Assembly (NCBI GenBank): GCA_963082875.1
Contig: OY720101.1
Coordinates: 15,523,671-15,587,670, forward strand
Source of the DNA: Corella eumyota
Lineage: Eukaryota > Chordata > Ascidiacea > Phlebobranchia > Corellidae
DNA length: 64,000 nt
Direction: 5' to 3'
Part shown: piece after piece, positions 50,801 to 62,800 of the stretch
Layout of the letters: each line of letters begins with the position of its first letter
How positions within the stretch are numbered: position 1 is the stretch's first letter
Program-made: the position numbers and the translations under genes
Notes under the pieces: generated by a model
The model's database searches: none
What the model saw: the letters and a program-made list of their open reading frames with translations, nothing else
Told to the model about the DNA's origin: nothing

Positions 50801-53800
50801 GTGGCACAACTACATCATCAAGTGGCCAAGCTACCACAGTGACAACAGAGTACAACGACATTACAACTAACTTGGTGAGTTGGTTGTTTTTATATTGTTA
50901 AAAATGTTTTTTTTATTGTAATGTTTATTATTTTAGATTGAAACGACAATTGCTCAACTTGTAACTTCTTCCAAACCTATTGGTAAGTACTGTACTTATT
51001 AATTTAGAAAGAGTTTTATATCGCATATTTTATGCTGTGGTAAAGGTAAATGCACTAATTTATATAACTTTTGACTCATAATTCTAAGCCTTTAATATCA
51101 AGGTTATATTTAAACTATGCCAACAATCACTAAGCAACATATTCACACAACTAATTTATTTTTACTTTTTCACAAATAGCTAGTTATTTAATTTTGAACA
51201 TAAAAAATATTTTAGAACACATTGTAACACTGTTACTTATATTTTTAAACTAGTTTGTGAGCCTCCACTAGAAGCAAAGACTTGCGGTTGCAATTTAACT
51301 TGTGGTGATGAAGTTTGTGTGGAAACTTGTAACCCTGGTTGTTACTGTCCTGAGGGAACCTTTAAGAACGGAGATAAATGTATTTCACAACCACAATGTC
51401 CTTGTATTGTTAATGGAATAAGGTTTGTGGATGTTTTTAGTCATAAAGATACAACATCTACTTACTGTTTGGTAGATTTATATCAAATTGAAATTAAACA
51501 ACATTCTTACCAAAAAATTAATGAATAATGGCATAAAATATTATATAGATATCCAAGTGGTGGTGTTTGGAACGTATCAGAATGTTCAACTTGTAGTTGT
51601 AGCTCTGGTTCAGTTTCCTGCAACAAGTTTTGCTCACTTTCATGTTTGGTTACTCAAACGTTGGTGTTTCACCCGTTAGATGGCGGTTGTTGCTATTGCA
51701 AGAATGGTACGAAAATAATTATAAATGTTAGCTTAATTAAAATTAGTGTATAATGTTTTATACCTGAACCAATAAAAGCCTAATTTTTTGGAGAAAAAAA
51801 TTATATCTTAAACTGTTTTGTGACTACAAATATATTAATCTTAAGTTTTAAATTGGTAATTATATTTTACAGCACCATCCACTACAACTTTGTACCCTGG
51901 AACTACGACTTCTGAAAGCTTTGAAACAACTCTTTCAAGTGAAAGCACAGTAGAACCTACGACACCGGTCCAATGTGTTGGGTGTGAAGCCTTTGGAAAG
52001 TATGTTAACCAACTTAAGCTCAAAGCAATAGTTTCTTATGCCATCTTAAACCTTTTTAGTTGCATGCAAGTTGGATCTTCCTGGGAAGTTGATGCTTGTG
52101 AGACTTGTACTTGCAAGAACGAAGTAGGAAGTGTTGATTGTGTGAAGCAACAATGTGCGGAAGAATCCTGTGAAAGCGGATATCATCTGGTTCAAAAAGA
52201 AGGCCAATGCTGTCCTGTTTGTGGTAAGCTTTGCTTTTTGTATGTTTTTAATTTATAAATTGCATGCAATTGTATTACATAATTCAAGCTTTTTAGTCTT
52301 AATTTTTGTACTACTACATTTGTTGAAGCAGCAATCAGCATAAATTGTTATATAACAAAGCTTAACTTTAAAAACAGATAAATCTTGTCCTGGTGAGTTT
52401 CAATGCAACAACACTAACTGCATTCCAACTAGCTGGGTGTGCGATGGAAGGGAAGATTGTCTAAACGGTCGGGATGAATACGACTGTCCTGAGATTACAA
52501 CAACAAGACCAACCACTGTTTCAATGACTACAACTAAATCAGCAATCACAACTGTTATTGTGAAAACAACTTCCATGAATGGTGCGGTTACAACCACGAT
52601 TCTACCGACAGTTTCTACCGATGCACCAGGTAATAATTTCAATTTTCTTAAGTGCAATATCATTGAGATAATGAGGTTTAATCAAAGCTTGCTTTAAAAT
52701 TTTAGACAAATCTTCACTGAAATATAAATCTATTTAATTTATTTAATATTTTTAGTCTGCGTGCCACCAAATATAGAGACAGTATGCTCACAATGCAGGA
52801 CCAGAGTTTGTCAAAGCTTCGGCCAACAATGTTTGGCTCCTGAATCATCTCTGGATGGGCAAACTTGTTGTGAATGTGGGAAGAGCAGTTTGTTTAATGG
52901 AATAACCTGTGTGGAACCTACTAACTGTACATGCAGTGACATTGATGGTGATATTAATTACTTAATCATTAATTTATTTATTTGTATTTGTTTATTGTAG
53001 TATAGCAACTATGGCAGTGTTAAAGCCCACACAAAACAAAAAGTCTAATAAAAATATATTTATAAAAGACTAATAAAAATATATTTGTAGGAATGGTCAG
53101 GGAACCAAATGAAAGATGGACTGTAAATGAATGTACAGATTGCATTTGCTTTAACAATAAAATAACTTGTGCCACTAAAAGATCATGCATGGTAAGATAT
53201 GTTTAGCTTAAACTAATACTTAAAATGTAAATTTCCTTATTTTTAATTGATTTGATGGTAAAAATTTTAAATTCTAATTTTTAGGAAACTACTGTACCAG
53301 TTTTGCTTACAACAACCACAAGTGGGTCTGTTGTAGGCACCACAACTTCTAGTGCTGGACAAGAAACAACCACAAGTGGGTCTGTTGTAGGCACCACAAC
53401 TTCTAGTGCTGGACGAGAAACAACCACAAGTGGTTCAGTTGTAGGCACCACAACTTCTAGTGCTGGACAAGAAACAACCACAAGTGGATCAGTTGTAGGC
53501 ACAACAACTTCTAGCGCTAGACAAGAAACAACCACAAGTGGATCTGTTGTAGGCACCACAACTTCTAGTGCTGGACAAGAAACAACCACAAGTGGATCAG
53601 TTGTAGGCACAACAACTTCTAGTGCTGGACAAGAAACAACCACAAGTGGTTCTGTTGTAGGCACAACAACTTCTAGTGATGGACAAGAAACAACCACAAG
53701 TGGGTCTGTTGTAGGTACCACAACTTCTAGTGCTGGACAAGAAACAACCACAAGTGGGTCAGTTGTAGGCACCACAACTTCTAGTGCTAGACAAGAAACA

Positions 53801-56800
53801 ACCACAAGTGGATCTGTTGTAGGCACAACAACTTCTAGTGCAGGACAAGAAACAACCACAAGTGGATCTGTTGTAGGCACAACAACTTTTAGTGCTGGAC
53901 AAGAAACAACCACAAGTGGTTCAGTTGTAGGCTCCACAACTTCTAGTGCTGGACAAGAAACAACCACAAGTGCGTCTGTTGTAGGCACCACAACTTCTAG
54001 TGCTGGACAAGAAACAACCACAAGTGGATCATTTGTAGGCACAACAACTTCTAGTGCTGGACAAGAAACAACCACAAGTGGATCTGTTGTAGGCACAACA
54101 ACTTCTGGTGTTGGACAAGAAACAACCACAAGTGGTTCAGTTGTAGGCACAACGACTTCTGCTGCTAGACAGAAAACAACCACAAGTGGGTCAGTTGTAG
54201 GCACCACAACTTCTAGTGCTGGACAAGAAACAACCACAAGTGGATCTGTTGTAGGCACAACGACTTCTAGTGCTGGACAAGAAACAACCACAAGTGGATC
54301 TGTTGTAGGCACAACGACTTCTAGTGCTGGACAAGAAACAACCACAAGTGGGTCAGTTGTAGGCACCACAACTTCTAGTGCTGGACAAGAAACAACCACA
54401 ATTGGATCTGTTGTAGGCACAACAACTTCTAGTGCTGGACAAGAAACAACCACAAGTGGATCAGTTGTAGGCACAACGACTTCTGCTGCTAGACAGAAAA
54501 CAACCACAAGTGGGTCAGTTGTAGGCACCACAACTTCTAGTGCTGGACAAGAAACAACCACAAGTGGGTCTGTTGTAGGCGCCACAACTTCTAGTGCTGG
54601 ACAAGAAACAACCACAAGTGGGTCAGTTGTAGGCACCACAACTTCTAGAGCTGGACAAGAAACAACCACAAGTGGATCTGTGGTAGGCACCACAACTTCT
54701 AGTGCTGGACAAGGAACAACCACAAGTGGGTCAGTTGTAGGCATCACAACTTCTAGTGCTGGACAAGAAACAACCACAAGTGGGTCTGTTGTAGGCACAA
54801 CAACTTCTAGAGCTGGACAAGAAACAACCACAGGTGGGTCAGTTGAAGGCACCACAACTTCTAGTGCTGGACAAGAAACAACTACAAATGAGTCTGTTGT
54901 AGGCACCACAACTTCTAGTGCTGAACAAGAAACAACCACAAGTGGGTCAGTTGTAGGCACCACAACTTCTAGTGCTGGACAAGAAACAACCACAAGTGGA
55001 TCTGTTGTTGGGACCACAACTTCTAGAGCTGGACAAGAAACAACCACAAGTGGGTCTGTTGTAGGCACCACAACTTTTAGTGCTGGACAAGAAACAACCA
55101 CAAGTGGGTCTGTTGTAGGCACCACAACTTCTAGTGCTGGACAAGAAACAACCACAAGTGGATCTGTGGTAGGCACCACAACTTCTAGTGCTGGACAAGA
55201 AACAACCACAAGTGGTTCTGTTGTAGGCACCACAACTTCTAGTGCTGGACAAGGAACAACCACAAGTGGATCTGTTGCAGGCACCACAACTTCTAGAGCT
55301 GGACAAGAAACAACCACAAGTGGGTCTGTGGAAGGCACCACAACTTCTAGTGCTGGACAAGAAACAACCACAAGTGGGCCAGTTGAAGGCACCACAACTT
55401 CTAGTGCTGGACAAGAAACAACCACAAGTGGTTCTGTTGTAGGCACCACAACTTCTAGAGCTGGACAAGAAACAACCACAAGTGGATCTGTGGTAGGCAC
55501 CACAACTTCTAGAGCTGGACAAGAAACAACCACAAGTGGATCTGTGGTAGGCACCACAACTTCTAGTGCTGGACAAGAAACAACTACAGAAAGTAAAAAC
55601 TTTATATAATTGTATATTGTAAAAAACATTAATTATATTTTAAAAATTATGTTACATAACTGTAGAAAAACTAAGGGAAATTTGTTACTCTAAAATTTTA
55701 GTTATCTGCAACGAACCACTTGCACCAACCTCATGTGGTTGTTTAAAAACTTGTGAAAACCCGACTAACTGTGAGGATTCGTGCCAGATTGCATGTGTTT
55801 GTCCCGAAGGAATGGTTTATAACAACCACTCTTGTATTCAGCAAGAAGAATGTCCATGTTATAACCCTGAGGATGGTACAACTTATGAGGTTAATCAAAT
55901 TGTTATGAAGTATATTGATTTAAAAAAATATTGCAATTTCTTTCTACTTTAAACTTTTAAGTTCATTTAATAAAATTAATTTTAGTTTGGAGATATGATC
56001 CAAAAGGACAGTTGTACAACTTGCATGTGCACATCTGAAGGTTTTGATTGTGCTAAAACTTGCAATATTGAGTGCACTGCAAGCCAAGAGCTTGTGTCAC
56101 CTTTGGGAGAGTGTTGTTACTGCCAGGAGCGACATTGTGTTGAAAATGGAACAATTTATGAGGTTTTGTGTTAAATTAATCAGTTTTAATTGGTCTTGGT
56201 TTAGTTATTTTTCAAGTTTACATTTTAGATGGACTCAGTTTGGTTTAGTGGTGAGTGCACAATGTGCAAATGTAATCCTGATGGAACAGCAAACTGTGGA
56301 GAGCATTGCTCACTTCAATGTGAGGAAGGATATGAACTCGTTAATCATGATTCAGATGATGGAATCTGTTGCAGTTGTCGACCTGTGTCGATGGAATATT
56401 GCGAATTTCCTGAGGGTGTTTATCGCGAGGTAATTATTTTATTTCTGTTAATTATATTGCCATTCCATGCTTTTAACTTTTTCATGTTGAAAGTCATATA
56501 GTTAGTGCATTTTAATTAATATAGCTTTTCAATTGTATTAATAATATTTTATTGTTATCAAAATTAAACCAAACTAGCAAAATATAAACAAACATTGTTT
56601 AAAGGTTGGTGAGACATGGCAAGATACAGCATGCAGGACTTGTTCTTGTAAACTTGCCGGACAAATTCGTTGCCTTACTCTTTCATGCGGGGAATGCCCA
56701 GAAGGTACTTTTGCTGTGCAAATGGACGGCCAATGTTGTCCTCGGTGCGTGAATGTTCCAACTACAACATCTTTGGCGCCAAATATTACTACTACAGCAT

Positions 56801-59800
56801 CAGGTAAAAACCTTTGTTTATTTCTTTTTCCTTAATACGGAAAGGTCAAATGTGCGACCCAAACAAAGAGTAACATTTGTTGCCCTAACCTGGTCTCAAG
56901 TCAACTTTGGCAGTTTAGGATATTATAGATTACAATTGTTTATTAATTATCTGTATAAGTGTTGGCTTAGCAGAAGTTTATAGCAGTTGTAATGTCTTAT
57001 GTGACTTTTTTAAAATAAATAGAAACCTAGTAATATAATAATAAAAATGTTCTGAAAAGAAATAATATTTTAATAATACTTTTTAACATATTCTATTAGT
57101 TACAGGTTCTCCAACAACACTCGCACCTTGTGGCAGTGATATGGTGAGATGTGATGACACTAGGTGTATTCCTTCTAAGTGGATGTAAGTTTGGTTTAAA
57201 TTCTTAAATTATTGGGCCTCACCCAGATATTGGTATATGGTTTTAAGGTATAGGGTTGCCACAAACCTACTTTAAAATTTTGTTTAATGATTAAAAAAAT
57301 ATTAATAACTTGTCATATTAGTTCAATGTTTTAAATGTTCTAATTGTTCTCAGCTGCGATGGTAAGCAAGATTGCCAGGATGCATCAGATGAATATGAAT
57401 GCCCTGAAACCAGCTCTCATGCCCAAACAACCATTCCAACCACCCAAGCAACCATCCCAATGGGTGGATGTGAATTTGGAGGACAATATTATGAACCAGG
57501 TTAGTAACTTTTTAGAAAGTTTTAGAACAAAATTAACAACTGCACAACAATAGTTTAATTTATAAATTTTCCAATTAAATTTTATTTGCAAAACTATTTT
57601 TGTTCTTTTTAGGCACTACAATAGAAGACAGTGAATGTAGTATTGTGATTTGTGACAGTGATGGTCAACTTATCATTGGAGACAAAGCTGCGTGTTTTGG
57701 TTCAACAACCACAAGACCTCAAACTACATTACCTCCATCTTCTACTGGATTTGTAACTGTAAGTTTTTAATGTTCATTGTCAAGTTTTGTTACAGTTGCA
57801 ATTTACCAGCAACTCGAGACTGAGTCGGGGTAAATGTTGTTACTCTATGTTTAGGTCGGATGTATACTGACTTATATAATTGTTATTACAGACAACTCCA
57901 TCGTGTGTATTCGAATGCGGAGATGGCGAATGTCTTCCTGATTCTTCAATGGTTTGTGATGGTAGAGTCCAGTGCAATAATGGAAGGGATGAAGCTGACT
58001 GCATTGCTGGTGAGCTTTTGTGTGATAACTTGGGGCAGGCAGAGTAAAATATTGGAAAAATTTTTTTTTATAATATTTATCATTATATGCTATTGGAATA
58101 GTTGATTTTATATAAGTATCTAATATTGTAACCTGTTAAATTTAGAGTGTAGTTGTGTGTGTCCAACTGACTGTAACGGGACCCCACTGGAAGAATGCAC
58201 AAGAGTTGAAAAGTGCACTGAGGTTTGTAGCTGTCCTGCTGGTAGTTATTGGCACGCTGGCGAGATGTTGTGCCTTAAGGACATTGCTGAGTATTGTCCT
58301 TGTGAAATGGATGGAAAGAAAATGGGACAAGGTTAGTTTTTGTTTTGATATTTACATTTACTTTAGTAGTCATACACTTCTTTGTTATACATTATGTTTA
58401 AATCTTGTTTTAAATAAGTTTTTTTGTGGTATACATTTTAAACTTCTTTATTTTTATTAAAATTTACAGAATTATAATTATATAATTTAAATAATGGCAC
58501 AGGTTGGATGTTGGAACCCGAGTGGTTGGTACAAACAATGTACATGCCAGGCCAAGTTTGGACCAACGGGGTGGATATGAGGTTGCCCGAATCAACAAAC
58601 GATGACGGTGAAATATCAAGTCTAGATGGAAGTTTGGCCGTTGATCATAACCCTAACACATTCTGGAATGTTAACCCTAGTGGTGGGTGTTTAAGTTTTG
58701 TGATATCTCTAAATGTTTTGCTTTTTTATCTATGAATCTTTATATTTATGGTTGTTAATAATAGTTGGACAGCAAGTAATCAAGCCTTTAAAGCAAATTT
58801 GATTTAACTTTTTTCATTTTAGGCGACATCTTCACACGAGATATGGAATTTGATTTTGGCACAGAATATCATGTGACTGCTCTGCAGATAAATTGTCGAC
58901 TTAATGATGCAATGGAATCTGTGGAGAATGCAGCAACTTTACTGGTTACTTTTAATTGATTAAAATAGTATTTGTGAACTATGTATGTTGTGACAGATAT
59001 AACACAAACCTTATTCTTTACATCAGGCTTATGAAAGACAACCTTATGGGGCTCACAAATGGGTTGAAGTTGCAACGGTTGGGTGTAAAGTCAGCGCAAG
59101 TTTTGTTCAAGAAATATCTCAAAGTTTTGAGACAACTGCTCAGATATTCAGGCTTAATGTTGATGGCACCACTGTACCTAAGGATGCAACTGTTGATGAT
59201 ATCGAAAGAAGAAAGCCACAAATAAATGAAATACTTTTCTTTATTCAAGGTTACTTTAAATTGTTAGGTTTTTTGTTATAAAACAGGCTTATTGTAAATA
59301 TCTATAGGTCGAAGTATAATTATATTATCTAGAATGCTGTTTATATTTTACATTTAGACATCATAATTTAATTAATTATCTTGTTAGAATCAAACACCTG
59401 GCTCCAAGGAAATTGTATGTCATGTAACTGTACAAAAGATGGCACCAAAACTTGTTCACTAAATTGTAACCTAACCCCAGATACTTGTGCTCAACTGGGA
59501 ATGATTTTGTCCCAAGGAACTTCTGGTAATCATTTGTTTTAATTGTAGTTGAATGGTTTAATTTTTTTGTGAAATATATTAGATTGGTATAACTGCAGTT
59601 ACTTTTAAAAAGGCAATACTTGTGGTATGTATAAAACATGAATTATTGTTGCAGATACTTGTTGTGCTTGTGTGTCTTCTCCAACCACGTCAATAACAAC
59701 AACTGGTAAGTTTCTTTGCTGAAGAATGTTAAATTTATTATTTTTGTCATATTTCTTTACTTCTGTTGTAGTGCCTTTTACAACCACTACCAAACAAGCC

Positions 59801-62800
59801 GTTGAGACTACAAGTGGTGTGCTGACAACAACTTCTCGGCCTGAAACTTGTTTACAGGATTGTTTATGTATTTCTGATTGCCAGGGACGAACTGAAGGAT
59901 GTGGGCCCTTGCCAGAGTGCACAGCTCAGTAAGTAAAATTACAGAAATCGTGTTTTAACTATCAGGTCAGCAAATTTTATTCTTAAAATAAAGCTTATTT
60001 CTTCTGGCCATTTATTTTTACTGAATCATAGATTCAATGTTGTTATATTGTTAACCTTTCACATATTTTAGATGTGAGTGCCCGAACAGTGAATACAATG
60101 TCTACGATCGCTCTAACTGGAGATGTATTCTTGCCCCTCCAGCTTTCCTCTGCGTTGGGGAGACAACAACAAAACCCAAAATTGTGAAAACAACAACAAG
60201 AATGATGACAACAACTCCGTCTGTCACAACTACTACTCTTTCGTGTAAGATTTAAAAATAAATGTATTTGTTTTTGGTTTATATTCTAATGATAAAAGGT
60301 AACATATCAAAGAAGGTTTAAAATAAGTTTGTAATAAAACTTGTTTTAGTACCCATCATTTAGTTGTTTAACATTAAATTTGTTCTGTTAGCATGTGAGG
60401 ACATGTGCTTCCATAATCTTACATGCGAAGAAATGAGAAATTTTAATCCCATGGAACTTCCTGAGTTTGCTTTTAACGCGAATCCTTTTGTTTGTGAAGC
60501 TTGCTTTTGTCCAGAAGGAACTTCAAAGGGTAAGTTTATATAAACTTAGGTTTTATTGGTGTGCCGCTTATACAATAATGAGTAACTCAATCCAAATATT
60601 CAAGATGATGCATGGGACACTGGGTTATGTTTGCGCTACCCTGAGACTTGTGACGGTTGTGTTCACAATGAAGTTACTTACCCTGTTGGAACCAAGTTTC
60701 CTCAGGGAACGTGCGAGGAATGTGTTTGTGAGTTGGTTGAAGATGCTCCAGTTACTCGATGTTACCAGAAGTGCAATCTTAGGACTTATGACTGTACTAA
60801 GGTGAAGCTTTTTATATTTTAACAGGGTAAAAAAGAAAACTAGTAAAGCCTAGACAGAGTAAATTTTACGACTTACATAACAAGATTATATATTAATCGC
60901 ATCATTTTGTATTCACTTTATAAGTTGTGATACATTATAAATTTTTTTGCTTTGTCCTTTTTGTGTTTTTAATTTAACATCACAAACACTAGTTAAACTT
61001 TTAAATATACAGAAGGGAATGTTGCTGGTTGACCAGCCAGATTCTTGTTGCCACTGCACACCAGCTCCAACAACAACCAGTTTGTCCACAACCACTCTTC
61101 CAACTACTACTACTGAACAAGGACCAGTTTGTGATAAGAACTGCACAGTTTTTGTTTCTTGTGCGCAACAGGTAGAACTAAATGTTATAAGGTCTTAACC
61201 ACCCCTTAATAATCATGTTTATACATTTTTTTATGGTTGGAAAGTTGCATGAAACTTAAATTGGTGAAATTGTTGTTGCAGGCAGACTATGTACCTGGCC
61301 AGAAAAACCCAGGCATTAAGGTGTTGGATAGTTGCAAGGAATGTGTTTGTCCTGGAGGAACAGTTAAGGACACGGATTTCTGGGAGACTGAAATGTGTCT
61401 CCACTTTGCTTTCCCATGTGATGAACCTTGTACCGTCGGTGGTATTACCTACCCGGTAAAAATTTAAAAATATTTTTGCATTTGCTAAAAAGTAATCCAT
61501 AAAAATGTAACATTAAAAACTTGACAGTAAATATAATTAAATTGTTTCTATTTAAGGTTAATACTACATACACACGTGGAGATTGTGAAACTTGTCAATG
61601 TTTCTATAAAGAAGGCCTCTATGTTGAACATTGTGTGCCTTTCTGCAACTTAACAAACGCTGATTGCTTAGCAGAAAACCAGGTTTTGATGATGGACTCT
61701 GAAGATAATTGTTGCAAGTACGTAAAAGGTTAAATAAAAATGTATTTGCTTTTAATGCATTTAAAAAAAAATTATTTGTTTTAGATGTGCGGAAAAACTT
61801 ATAAAAACAACTACAAGTGGTTCAGTTGTAGGCACCACAACTTCTAGAACTGGACAAGAAACAACCACAAGTGGGTCTGTTGTAGGCACAACAACTTCTA
61901 GAACTGGACAAGAAACAACCACAAGTGGTTCTGTTGTAGGCACAACAACTTCTAGTGCTGTACAAGAAACAACCACAAGTGGGTCAGTTGTAGGTACAAC
62001 AACTTCTAGAACAGGACAAGAAACAACCACAAGTGGGTCTGTTGTAGGCACCACAACTTCTAGTGCTGGACGAGAAACAACCACAAGTGGATCTGTTGTA
62101 GGCACAACAACTTCTAGAACTGGACAAGAAACAACCACAAGTGGATCTGTTATAGGTACAACAACTTCTAGGACTGGACAAGAAACAACCACAAGTGGGT
62201 CAGTTGTAGGCACAACAACTTCTAGAACTGGACAAGAAACAACCACAAGTGAATCTGTTGTAGGCACCACAACTTCTGGTACTGGACAAGAAATAACAAC
62301 AAGTGGGTCTGTTGTAGGCACAACAACTTCTAGTGCTGGACAAGAAACAACTACAAGTGGGTCAGTTGTAGGCACCACAACTTCAAGTGCTGGACAAGAA
62401 ACAACCACAAGTGGATCTGTTGTAGGCACAACAACTTCTAGTGCTGGACAAGAAACAACCACAAGTGGTTCAGTTGTAGGCACAACAACTTCTAGTGCTG
62501 GACAAGAAACAACCACAAGTGGATCTGTTGTAGGCACCACAACTTCTGCTGCTAGACAAAAAACAACCACAAGTGGGTCTGTTGTGGGCACCACAACTTC
62601 TAGAGCTGAACAAGAAACAACCACAAGTGGATCTGTTGTAGGCACAACAACTTCTAGTGCTGGACAAGAAACAACCACAAGTGGGTCAGTTGTAGGCACC
62701 ACAACTTCTGCTGCTGGACAAGAAACAACCACAAGTGGGTCAGTTGTAGGCACCACAACTTCAAGTGCTGGACAAGAAACAACTACAAGTGGGTCAGTTG

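Noticed and set aside
54947-55576. Cysteine-rich minus-strand frame ([18 protein letters not shown] repeats), which looked like a secreted cysteine-repeat protein
   Set aside because: A third frame of the 54-bp repeat. The regular cysteines arise from the repeat unit.
53281-55629. 782-residue minus-strand open frame ([18 protein letters not shown] repeats)
   Set aside because: It is the antisense of a 54-bp coding repeat, and a unit divisible by three stays open in several frames. The plus-strand frame joins the flanking exons in phase and gives the mucin-type composition.
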